Source: UBA11612 sp963976395 | GTDB lineage: Bacteria > Pseudomonadota > Alphaproteobacteria > Rhodospirillales > Rhodospirillaceae | Length of the DNA stretch: 64,000 bases | NCBI GenBank assembly: GCA_963976395.1 | Contig: CAXBLG010000011.1 | Span: 3,282 to 67,281 of the forward strand | Direction of reading: 5' to 3' | Part shown: in pieces, positions 43,487 to 51,677 of the stretch | Numbering within the stretch: the stretch's first letter is position 1 | Layout of the letters: every line of letters begins with the position of its first letter | The notes under the pieces: model-generated | Database searches by the model: none | Told to the model about the DNA's origin: nothing | The model's input: only the letters and a program-made list of their open reading frames with translations | Program-made: the position numbers and the translations under genes

Positions 43487-43592
43487 AACCATGCGGACGG
43501 TAATCTCCTCTCCCCTGGGAGATTTCGCATGGAAGGTTGTTCCTGGAGCTACCGGGCGGCCCCTCTTTCCCCTAAGAGCGGGCCGCCTTTTT
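43487..43592 (+). ncRNA. Candidate trans-acting small RNA with anti-Shine-Dalgarno loops
   Basis: This is a region of about 106 nt with its own candidate promoter and terminator. Stem-loop one: CCATGCG (43489-43495) pairs with CGCATGG (43526-43532), enclosing AATCTCC/GGAGATT (43502-43508 with 43518-43524) around the loop TCTCCCCTG. The terminator stem exposes the loop TCCCCT. C-rich unpaired loops in short terminator-ended RNAs resemble the alpha-r14 and cuckoo small RNA families of alphaproteobacteria, which block ribosome sites. It lies about 130 bp after the lipoprotein gene on the same strand. The structure is seen directly; transcription is inferred. Confidence 0.5.
43555..43592 (+). terminator. 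Rho-independent terminator
   Basis: GGCGGCCC (43555-43562) pairs with GGGCCGCC (43580-43587), continued by CTCTT/AAGAG, around the loop TCCCCT, then five T residues. It ends the candidate small RNA. Confidence 0.88.
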
Positions 43593-43613
43593 ATTGGATA
43601 AAAAATGAGCCCA

Positions 43614-44627
43614 TCAGCGCGTTCGTTTAAGGCCCAAGCTTAAAATCCGATTGAGAAGCTCCGGGTATTCAATTCCGGCATGTTCGGCAGCCGTTGCAAA
43701 TTCTTCGATCTTCGCGATTTCCGGATTGGGATTCGCTTCAAGGAAGTACGGGGTGCCATCCATCCCGAGGCGAAAGTCGATACGTGCGTAACCCTCTAAT
43801 TCCAGTGTGCGGTAAATGCGTTTGGCATAACGTTGAATTCGTGACTCTAGTTCAGGTGAAAGGTCTTCCGCCGGACCTTGCAGAATATCGTGGCGGTCCT
43901 GATAGTCGGGATCGTGTTTCACTTTCTCTGTTGCGATCCGGCTGCCGCCGTTTTCCAGATCACCAAATTCCAACTCCCAGATCGGCAGAACGCGCACACG
44001 ATCGTTGCCGAGCACACCTACGTAGAGCTCGCGACCATCAATGAACTGCTCCGCAATAGCCGCAGTGCCTATGCGGTCGTGAATAAATGCAACGCGCTCA
44101 ATAAGCTTATCTTCGGTATCGACCACTGAAGCCTGAGCAATCCCCAAGGACGCATCCTCGCTCAAGCTCTTTACAATAAGCGGAAATCCAAGCCGAGGTT
44201 TGGGCCTAATCTTTCGCTGCATCGGGAAGACCGCGAAAGCTGGAACCGGTATGCGATGGTAGTGCACTAATTTTTTTGCGAGATCTTTACCGCGTGACAG
44301 CATAAGACCGCGCGGATTGCAGCCTGTATAAGGCATGCGAAGTAGCTCAAGATAGCTCGCGACATTCTGATCGTAGGCCGCTTCACCGTGGAACTGTTCG
44401 AGGAGATTGAACACGATATCGGGTTTCCAATTCTCAATTTCGGTGCGGATGGTTTTAAGTTCGTCCTGTACGCCGAGAGGCCGCACCTCGTGGCCGTTGG
44501 CGCGCAGCGTGCTCACCACATCAAACTCGGTCTTCCAAGTATGAATCTCTTTCTTGGAATAGCCCCGAAGAGAATTCGGCGGCATAAGGTCAGGGTGTAG
44601 AAGCACCAGGACTCGAAGCTTTTTCAT
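43614..44627 (-). CDS. ATP-grasp ligase (D-Ala-D-Ala ligase-like)
   Basis: A 337-residue cytoplasmic ATP-grasp enzyme. The N-terminal domain (RVLVLLHPDLMPPNSLRG) and GYSKKEIHTWKTEFDVVSTLRANGHEV resemble D-Ala-D-Ala ligases. ATP-grasp core features are PLIVKSLSEDASLGIAQASVV, EQFIDGRELYVGVLG and the Mg-site EGYARIDFRLG...YFLEANPNPEI. The ATG overlaps the metallopeptidase stop (ATGA). Lacking ddl neighbours, it is more likely to join an amino acid or peptide substrate outside cell-wall synthesis. The true substrate is unknown. Confidence 0.85.
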   Translation of the reverse strand: MKKLRVLVLLHPDLMPPNSLRGYSKKEIHTWKTEFDVVSTLRANGHEVRPLGVQDELKTIRTEIENWKPDIVFNLLEQFHGEAAYDQNVASYLELLRMPYTGCNPRGLMLSRGKDLAKKLVHYHRIPVPAFAVFPMQRKIRPKPRLGFPLIVKSLSEDASLGIAQASVVDTEDKLIERVAFIHDRIGTAAIAEQFIDGRELYVGVLGNDRVRVLPIWELEFGDLENGGSRIATEKVKHDPDYQDRHDILQGPAEDLSPELESRIQRYAKRIYRTLELEGYARIDFRLGMDGTPYFLEANPNPEIAKIEEFATAAEHAGIEYPELLNRILSLGLKRTR

Positions 44628-45649
44628 AGCGCAAACCATTCCCGGCGCGACGGACTATAGAGTGAATGTACCGCTTTGGCGGTCAGCAACACTGTAAAGT
44701 CCATGGCGAGTTGACGCTCAGGCCCCACGGCGCGCAGTTTCAGCTCGCGGCAACGGCCGATCATATTATCGATCACAGCATCCAAGGTCAGTTGATGTTC
44801 TCCCGTCCATTTCGCCACCATCTGCCTGATCTTAGCACGGTTTCGGCGTAAAAACTGAGATGCCGGCGGCGAGCGGTAATGCTTAGGATCGGCAGAGAAA
44901 ATGCGATGCAACTCCTTATCGTAAGTTTTGGGGTACTCCACAGTGTAAAGAGCCTGCTTCTTGTCGTAGTACTCGCGCACTGTGTAGTTGAGCGTACTGA
45001 GTGGGTCTACTTTGAACTTGCGCGTAAGCTTGGGTTTTTCATCTGCGATCTCGGCCATCAGCTCATCAACATACTCAAGCTTCTTCAGCGCACCCCATCC
45101 GGCATAACGCGTTCGCCAAGCCGAACGCGGCCGCATCCACACCGCGAAGGTCTCGGCAAAATCCTCATCCGGATGACTTTGGCCGTACCACAGCGGCAAA
45201 TGCTGAACAAAATTCTTGCTGGCCGGGTTTGGACGGTAAAATTTTGGGTAGCGCTGAGACGACGGACCAAACAATTTTTGCCACCGGCGGCGGCGATGCA
45301 ATCCGTATGCATGTTGAATCGCATGACCGGCTTCGTGACGAAGAATGCGCATACACTCTTGCTCGGTTCCGCCCTCAACCACAAACATCTTCGATTTCTC
45401 TAAGCGCGAGAGTCTGGGATGCGCGAGGTAGAAGGGAATGGCGATGCCGGGCGTGTTTTCCGGAGCAAACCATTCGTCGGAAAGCCATACGTGCGGTTTG
45501 ATGGCGATATGACGGTGTTCAAGTTCTTCGTAAAGTTCGTCCAGACAATCCTCAAGCCATGTCCCCTCGACAGTGACTTTGAGATCTTTGAGTCGCATCT
45601 GAAGCAGGCGTTCATCGGAGTAGGTCGACCAGGGAAATCGGCGCGGCAT
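44624..45649 (-). CDS. Putative zinc metallopeptidase
   Basis: A 341-residue protein with the zinc motif HEAGHAIQHAYG and a downstream acidic helix HPDEDFAETFAVWMRPRSAW that can give the third ligand, matching the putative zinc-binding metallopeptidase family. The ATG at 45649 follows GGAG at six bases; upstream ATGs have no ribosome site. There is no signal peptide, so it is probably cytoplasmic. It is translationally coupled to the ATP-grasp gene. The pairing suggests one makes and the other trims a peptide-like product; that is inference. Confidence 0.82.
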   Translation of the reverse strand: MPRRFPWSTYSDERLLQMRLKDLKVTVEGTWLEDCLDELYEELEHRHIAIKPHVWLSDEWFAPENTPGIAIPFYLAHPRLSRLEKSKMFVVEGGTEQECMRILRHEAGHAIQHAYGLHRRRRWQKLFGPSSQRYPKFYRPNPASKNFVQHLPLWYGQSHPDEDFAETFAVWMRPRSAWRTRYAGWGALKKLEYVDELMAEIADEKPKLTRKFKVDPLSTLNYTVREYYDKKQALYTVEYPKTYDKELHRIFSADPKHYRSPPASQFLRRNRAKIRQMVAKWTGEHQLTLDAVIDNMIGRCRELKLRAVGPERQLAMDFTVLLTAKAVHSLYSPSRREWFAL

Positions 45650-45819
45650 TAGGGCTCCAACGACACTCATCATCATGAACGGCGGAAGGCAAATTTATTT
45701 GATGATGTCATGGCCCATTACCCACATCAAGATGCGGGACCAGGCCAGGATCACCCGGCCTAGTGCTCCCGACATGCTGCGGAACTAGCGCCCCCCTGGC
45801 TGGTGGGTGAGCTTTGAAT

Positions 45820-46077
45820 TCACGCGCTTTCAGGTAGCGACTGAAGCGCAAGGTGTATGCGTTGGGGCATGCTATCTCCCGATGCCGCGACCTCGTCCGG
45901 TGCCGCAGCCTCCATGCCCTCTTCCTCGGCGACCGCCATTTCCCGAATATCGTAATCCCAGCGGGAAAGGATCGCCGCCTTTGCATCGTCTGAAATACCG
46001 CACTGCCGGAGTGCGGAAAGCCTCAGACAGATTCTCCAATGCAGCCTTCAAACAATTTTCGCTGTTCGGCTTGTCAT
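45820..46077 (-). pseudogene. Frameshifted small helical protein gene
   Basis: A strong AGGAGG precedes an ATG at 46077. The frame reads MTSRTAKIV then stops, but the next frame continues with LKAALENLSEAFRTPAV. Sense then returns to the first frame with ISDDAKAAILSRWDYDIREM, an acidic stretch AVAEEEGMEAAAPDEV, and PQRIHLALQSLPESA up to the stop at 45820. Together this matches a small alphaproteobacterial family with the core ILxxWExDARELxVAEEEGM. Two compensating indels, with some codons lost between TPAV and ISDD, would explain it. Either a decayed gene or sequence errors. Confidence 0.6.
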
Positions 46078-46191
46078 TCTTGCCTCCTAGATGCTCGCAT
46101 ACGTTGAAAGTTCCGGTAAAACCGCCTAAAATTTGATATTGATTAAAGCATAAACGCGAGGACTCCAATTCATTTTGCTGGAAGTCTTTTC

Positions 46192-49164
46192 ATGAACTTG
46201 AATCCTATTTCATCAGTTGTCGCCCTCTTCATTTTCACAATGAGTTGGGCTTATGCTGCTCCTCCATCGAGCAACGATACAACTCATTACAAAGCTCTGC
46301 ACACTGACATCACGATAGATGCGAGCGGCAAGTATATTATCAAATCACACATTGAACTTGAGGCATTGAATGAGGCCGCTGCGCGCGATATTGGCCAGGC
46401 CGCGCAAACTTACCGAGATACTATAGACGAGCTGTATATCAAGGAAGCTTATACACTTAAGAGAGACGGTCAGCGCCTTAAAGTAAATTCCTCGGGAATA
46501 TTTGACCAAATGCCGCAAGGGACTCCACAGGTTCCTTTGTTCAACGATCTTCGTCAAAAAATCATTGTCTTTCCCGACGTACAGGCGAACGATACGATCG
46601 TCTACACAACGGAACTACATACAAAAACACCCTTTTTCCCTGAAGCTTTTTTCGACTATCACCTCTTTTGGCCTACGGTGTCCTATGGCGATATACGGGT
46701 AACAATTACTGCGCCAAGCAAGATGGAATTGTATTTCGACACGCTTGGTGCGGAGGTAGAGAGCGTCACTTTAGGAAACAAGACTATATATAAGTGGCAT
46801 TACAATCCTCCGCCCACGATTTTTCAGGAGGATGTGGTCGCCATTTTCTCAGTCCTCGAAATTCCGAGACTCCTAATTTCCACGTTCCGAAATTATGATG
46901 AATTGGCACACGCCTACGCTGAGTTAGCCCTACCCAAAGCTCGCATCACGCCGCAAATTGAAGCTATGGCTGCCGAAATCACTTCGAACGTCACTGACCG
47001 GCACCAGCAAGCTAAAATGATATATAAATGGGTCAGTCGAAACATTCGCTACGTAAGCGTCGGACTCGGCGTAGGCAGTATCGTGCCACACGCAGCTGAA
47101 CTGACTCTGACCAACAGGTATGGCGACTGCAAGGACAAAGCAACGCTTCTTGCTGCGCTACTAGCCGCGAAGGGAATAGAGAGCGAGCTTGTACTTATAA
47201 ATTCTGGAAACAGCTACGGTTTATCACCTGTGCCAGGACTTTTAGAACTCAATCATGCCATAAATTGGCTGCCGGAATTTGATGTGTACCTCGACACTAC
47301 AGCGGAAGTAGCACCCTACGGCACACTTCCTTTCGACCAATACGGAAAACCAGCTATTCATGTTGTCGCGTCTGGACAGGCAACACGGCAAGTTCCGGTA
47401 CTAGAGAAAGGAGCAGCCGCTTTCCGCATAACTACCATGGCGCAAATGGACTGGAATGGGCGCTTTGCAGGATCAACCTCAATATCTGCTAGCGGTCCAT
47501 ATTCGATTACCTTGCGCGATGTCGGCTTGGCCATAGAATCCACTGGGCTAGAGCGCACAGCAACCGCGTACTTTGAAGGAAGAGGTCTAAGCGGCTTTGG
47601 AGAGTATGAACTAGCACCCGCTAACGATGTTTCCCCAGAGTACACCATAAATGGGCGTTTTGATGTCGAGTTATACGATAACATTTCGAACGGGAAACGA
47701 TTCCCCATATATCCAGGTTATAGATTTTTAGGCCAAACCGGCAACGGCTTACTCGGCGATATGTACGCTGCGCAGCTAGCAGATACAAAACCAACACCTT
47801 GTGTAAGCGGAAAACAATTTGAAGAACTGTCTTTGTCGCCTCCTCCAGGCATGGTCATCGGCGACCTGCCGGAAGGTATAGTAATAGAAAATGACTACCT
47901 CAAGTACCGGAGCTACTGGGAGCGAAATGGTAGAATCGTAAAGGTAACACGTGAGTTTGAAAGCGATATCGATGAACCACTTTGCTCGGGCTCAACTCGA
48001 CGTCAAGTCGCCGGCGCACTTAATGAAATTCGCAAAGACTACGAAAATTATATTTGGTTGAAAGCCATCACGAATACTACTTCTACAGCAAGCACACCAG
48101 ACTACGAACTGAATGAATTAACAAAATTAGTCGACGGCGCTCCGAAAAACGCTGTTGCATATGCCAACAAAGGTTTCGCTTTAGCGAAACATGGCGAGAT
48201 CAATTCCGCGATAGTAGAATTCACTAACGCGATCAGACTTAATCCAAGATATGTGAGCGCTTTGATTGAAAGAGGTCGCGCGTATGCCACCTTGGGTGAT
48301 GCCGATCCCTCGTATTACGAAGTCGCAGCAACCGACTTCTCTAGTGCCCTTGAGGCAAAATCCAATTCTATAGAAGCATACCGACTGCGCGGCATCGCAT
48401 ATGCCAGACTCGGAAAGTATGACAACGCCATAGATGATTTCACATCTGCTCTATCCATAGATCCACAGAATGCATCAATTTATCTAAGCCGCGCCCCTCT
48501 ACACTGCGAACTGCCTATTGCAGATGTATCGCCCGCGACAGCTTGCGTAGACCATATCCTGGCCGACTTAAATATTGCGTTATCAATTAACCCAGATGAA
48601 CCACGCGGATACGTCATGCGTGCACTCTTATATCTTGAGCAAGATAACATCGCCGGCGCAGGCAAGGATTTAGACAAAGCGAAAAGCTTGAATGCGACCG
48701 GATCCGAATTTCAGAAAACCCAAGCACGATACATGTTAATAAACAACAATGCTGAAGATGCGTTAGAAGTCATTGAAGCTCTTCTAGATGATCAGCCTAC
48801 CAATCCAGAATATCTATACATGAAAGCGGGAGCGAACTTTTTGCTACAACGCTATGAGCAGGCTTTATCCAACTTAGACGCGGCCCTCACTTTCAGCAAA
48901 GACTCTGTTCCTTCACATGTTTTGCGTGCTGAAATATATGGTCGTCAGCGCAAATATTCTGCATCTATTGCCGAATACAATAAAGCCATCGCGCTTCAAT
49001 CCAGCAATGCAACTCTTTATGAATCCAGAGGCGTCGCCTATCACGCCAACAAAGAGTATGAAAAAGCCATCAGCGACTATAAACGTGCGCTTGAACTAGA
49101 TCCAAGAAGGCCAAATACATCCGAATTCATAGAAGACGCAAAGAGATCTCTTCAGGAAGACTAG
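46192..49164 (+). CDS. DUF3857-transglutaminase-TPR exported protein
   Basis: A 990-residue protein with a signal peptide ending near MSWAYA. An N-terminal DUF3857 beta domain (about 30-230) is followed by a transglutaminase-like domain with Cys in NRYGDCKDKATLL, His in ELNHAINWL and Asp in VYLDTTAEVAPYGTLPF, so the triad is complete. From about residue 650 there are TPR repeats (NAVAYANKGFALAKHGEINSA, EAYRLRGIAYARLGKYDNAI, ATLYESRGVAYHANKEYEKAI). It is larger than most family members. Its AT content and codon use (many AAA, ATA, TTA) differ clearly from its neighbours, which suggests recent transfer. The substrate is unknown. Confidence 0.88.
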   Translation: MNLNPISSVVALFIFTMSWAYAAPPSSNDTTHYKALHTDITIDASGKYIIKSHIELEALNEAAARDIGQAAQTYRDTIDELYIKEAYTLKRDGQRLKVNSSGIFDQMPQGTPQVPLFNDLRQKIIVFPDVQANDTIVYTTELHTKTPFFPEAFFDYHLFWPTVSYGDIRVTITAPSKMELYFDTLGAEVESVTLGNKTIYKWHYNPPPTIFQEDVVAIFSVLEIPRLLISTFRNYDELAHAYAELALPKARITPQIEAMAAEITSNVTDRHQQAKMIYKWVSRNIRYVSVGLGVGSIVPHAAELTLTNRYGDCKDKATLLAALLAAKGIESELVLINSGNSYGLSPVPGLLELNHAINWLPEFDVYLDTTAEVAPYGTLPFDQYGKPAIHVVASGQATRQVPVLEKGAAAFRITTMAQMDWNGRFAGSTSISASGPYSITLRDVGLAIESTGLERTATAYFEGRGLSGFGEYELAPANDVSPEYTINGRFDVELYDNISNGKRFPIYPGYRFLGQTGNGLLGDMYAAQLADTKPTPCVSGKQFEELSLSPPPGMVIGDLPEGIVIENDYLKYRSYWERNGRIVKVTREFESDIDEPLCSGSTRRQVAGALNEIRKDYENYIWLKAITNTTSTASTPDYELNELTKLVDGAPKNAVAYANKGFALAKHGEINSAIVEFTNAIRLNPRYVSALIERGRAYATLGDADPSYYEVAATDFSSALEAKSNSIEAYRLRGIAYARLGKYDNAIDDFTSALSIDPQNASIYLSRAPLHCELPIADVSPATACVDHILADLNIALSINPDEPRGYVMRALLYLEQDNIAGAGKDLDKAKSLNATGSEFQKTQARYMLINNNAEDALEVIEALLDDQPTNPEYLYMKAGANFLLQRYEQALSNLDAALTFSKDSVPSHVLRAEIYGRQRKYSASIAEYNKAIALQSSNATLYESRGVAYHANKEYEKAISDYKRALELDPRRPNTSEFIEDAKRSLQED

Positions 49165-49185
49165 CCCACTCGAACAGGCCAGTTG

Positions 49186-49977
49186 TCACATCACGCCGGG
49201 ATACGCTCCGCCGTCGAGAAGGATGTTCTGCCCGGTCATGTAGCCCGAGTGGGCACTGGCGATAAACGCACACCATGCACCAAATTCGTCAGGATCACCG
49301 GAGCGGCGGGTCGGATTGGCCGCCGCGCGTTCGGCTTCCACATCACTTGCGGTTACATTACGTGATGCGGCAACGCTTTCCAGATACTGCTGCAAACGCT
49401 TGGTGTGAAAAAAGCCGGGCAGAAGATTATTCACCGTTATGCCGTATTGAGCAACTTCACGGGAGATCGTGCCCATATATCCAGTGAGTCCGGCGCGCGC
49501 GCTGGTCGATAATCCGATCAGGGGCATTGGCATTTTGACGGCCTGAGATGTGATATTGATGATCCGGCCCCAGCGCTGCTCCATCATTGAATCCATCACC
49601 GCATTCGTCATGAACACTGCATACAGCATGTTGCCGCGCAATGCCTTGAGCCATGTTTCTTCGTCCCAGGTACGAAAGTCGCCCGGCGGTGGTCCGCCCG
49701 CATTGTTGACAAGAATGTCGGGCTTCGGACATTTTGCAAGGACAACTGCGCGGCCCTCTTCGGTGGTGACATCGCCCGGCGCGAGTATCACTTTACCTCC
49801 GGTTTCCTTCTCGATTTCCGACGCTGTTCCTTTGAGTTTCGCCTCATCCCGGCCATTGATAGCCACGATTACACCGCATTTGGACAGCGCCAAGGCGCAT
49901 GCCTTGCCTAAGCCTTCGCTTGAACCACTCACCAGCGCCGTGCGGCCGGCGATGCCCATGTCAAAACCCTGAGTCAT
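49186..49977 (-). CDS. SDR-family oxidoreductase without the usual YxxxK
   Basis: A 263-residue Rossmann-fold protein. The cofactor loop GSSEGLGKACALALSKCG, the NGRDEAKLKG strand (favouring NADP), NNAGGPPPG and the Ser in IINITSQAV are typical SDR. At the place of the catalytic YxxxK it reads LIGLSTSARAGLTGY, so Tyr and Lys are replaced. This is the atypical group with LSxSxRA at the site. It is possibly a 3-oxoacyl reductase-like protein with altered chemistry. It precedes nothing in operon and lies 53 bp downstream of the hydratase gene on the same strand. Confidence 0.85.
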   Translation of the reverse strand: MTQGFDMGIAGRTALVSGSSEGLGKACALALSKCGVIVAINGRDEAKLKGTASEIEKETGGKVILAPGDVTTEEGRAVVLAKCPKPDILVNNAGGPPPGDFRTWDEETWLKALRGNMLYAVFMTNAVMDSMMEQRWGRIINITSQAVKMPMPLIGLSTSARAGLTGYMGTISREVAQYGITVNNLLPGFFHTKRLQQYLESVAASRNVTASDVEAERAAANPTRRSGDPDEFGAWCAFIASAHSGYMTGQNILLDGGAYPGVM

Positions 49978-50030
49978 TGCGTCCCAAACTCCCTACCGTT
50001 GATTCAGCTCTTTTACAGCGCCACTAAAAA

Positions 50031-50807
50031 TTACTCTACGTACAAAACCACCGGCGCCAAGCCTTCAGCAGTGAAAATATACTCTTCGCCCCCCTTGGGA
50101 AAAACCGGCGGCATGAGGCTACCCGTCATCACCAATTGCCCCGCCTTTAGATATTTGCCTCGTTTCCCTAAATGGCCCGCAAGCCAAACCACCATGTCCA
50201 AGGTATGACCGATAGCATTGCGTGTTGAGCCCTCACCAATTTGAGTCCCATTGCATGTGAGCGTACCCTTCCGTGCGGACAAATCGAGCGCCGCACCTCC
50301 GGGTTCGCCCAAGACAACAGCCTCATTCCAACTGTTGTCAGCAATCAACGAAATGGCGTTCATGACGCCGTAGTCCGCCGCACGGTCGTCAATCAACTCG
50401 TAAGCCGCGTGAATTGCGCTTAAGCTTGCCGCCACATCAGAACGCGAGCATTCGGCCCTCAGATCCTCTCCGAGGACAACGCAAATCTCGCTCTCAATGC
50501 CTAGCCGTCCATAGTCTGCAAGTTTGATTGTAAACGGTGAGTTGTGTACGCGGGTTGATAAAACCTCACCTTCTGTCGGCTCTTCGATCTTCATCATCTC
50601 TTGTAGCTTCAGCGCCGTAAGACCGATTTTGTAGCCACAGATATCCGTATTGTATTTTTTCAGCTGCCTGGCAACAAATGCATCCTTGACGATATAAGCG
50701 TCCTCAAAGGTTCGTATCCGATTATGAAGCGGTGTGAAAACCGATTTCGCTTCGTGCTGAGCCATGAGCCCGTCGGCGAGCGAAGTGACGTCGTTTTGAG
50801 AAATCAT
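50031..50807 (-). CDS. 2-keto-4-pentenoate hydratase family protein
   Basis: A 258-residue enzyme of the MhpD/HpaH hydratase group, which adds water to 2-hydroxypenta-2,4-dienoates in meta-cleavage of aromatics. Family marks are GYKIGLTALKLQEMMKI, the metal-binding LGIESEICVVLGEDL (ExE), AAYELIDDRAADYGV, and GHTLDMVVWLAGHL...LKAGQLVMTGSLMPP. The ATG at 50807 follows AGGA at five bases. Paired with the downstream SDR gene it may belong to a small catabolic operon, but other meta-cleavage genes are absent. Confidence 0.88.
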   Translation of the reverse strand: MISQNDVTSLADGLMAQHEAKSVFTPLHNRIRTFEDAYIVKDAFVARQLKKYNTDICGYKIGLTALKLQEMMKIEEPTEGEVLSTRVHNSPFTIKLADYGRLGIESEICVVLGEDLRAECSRSDVAASLSAIHAAYELIDDRAADYGVMNAISLIADNSWNEAVVLGEPGGAALDLSARKGTLTCNGTQIGEGSTRNAIGHTLDMVVWLAGHLGKRGKYLKAGQLVMTGSLMPPVFPKGGEEYIFTAEGLAPVVLYVE

Positions 50808-51677
50808 GGAAGTCCTAGTCATCTTTGCCACAACAGCAGCGGTGCCCGCACGATGGCACAAAGCGCGCGGTACTGACCACCTGCTTACACACTTTAACAC
50901 GCCGCCTAACTCGCGTTGATTTCAAGAAATTCCTGGACTTGTGATCGCGGGCACGCGAGGCATAAACGGCCAGAGCTTGACCTCCGTCACAACCGACACC
51001 GCCGCAGTCACCACTTTGGACAGAACTTCCACTTCGTAAACGGGCACCCACAAGATCCCGATCGAAATGGCATGATTAATTTCGCATCAGACAATGAACG
51101 CACCAAGGAGATACAAATTCCCTACGTGGGGAAAATAGGGACGCTTCGGCTACGACCATGGCCCGAAAAAATCCGGATGCCATAAGATGCATATACCGTG
51201 CGGCATTTAACGACTGTTGTCGAAGCAAGTGGAAAACGACTGAAGTATTGACGTTCTCTCTTTCTGGGGAGGGTCACGACCCCACCCTAAGAACAATCTT
51301 TGATTGTTTGTTTAATACAACACCCCGATAAGTGTCATGAGTTGAAACGTGATATTAGTCTTGGAGGGATGAGAGTGTTTCGCGGCTCTGGGCAGGGAAT
51401 GGATTGTTACAGCATTTCACCGGAGCCTTCATTGACTCAAGCGACTCATTTGGAAAACCGCTGATAGAACATCTACCGTATGGTTGAAGCGTGAGAGGGC
51501 AGATCTTCCTCTGCAGACGAAATCTCCTAACAAAAGCGCCATGGACTCGAAACCATACACGCTTTCAGCTTTGCATTTTTGTGACGATTTCCGGTAAAAC
51601 TCACCTGCAACCGTCTTAAAGGCGAGTTCAACATCGCCGGCGCGCGTGGGGCTTATCAACAGTAAAGCGACATCCGA
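50808..51677. other. Long intergenic region, no convincing gene
   Basis: These 870 bp separate the hydratase gene from the EAL-like gene. Open frames on both strands lack ribosome sites and family similarity. Two short hairpins stand out: GGGTC-AC-GACCC at 51271-51282 and AACAATC-TTT-GATTGTT at 51292-51308, the second followed by a short T-rich stretch. Nothing else was seen. Confidence 0.5.

Noticed and set aside
43614..44627. Assignment as a true cell-wall D-Ala-D-Ala ligase
   Set aside because: There are no mur or fts neighbours, and coupling to a metallopeptidase points elsewhere, so only the ATP-grasp family is claimed.
45872..46168. 98-residue minus-strand frame with a Gly/Arg-rich tail next to the ATP-grasp/metallopeptidase pair, first considered as a peptide precursor
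   Set aside because: The Gly/Arg tail is the wrong frame of the broken small helical gene; family-like sense lies in another frame.
50808..51677. Several open frames of 60-90 codons on both strands
   Set aside because: No ribosome sites, no family similarity and conflicting frames; one minus-strand stretch with hydrophobic reading lacks a start codon.
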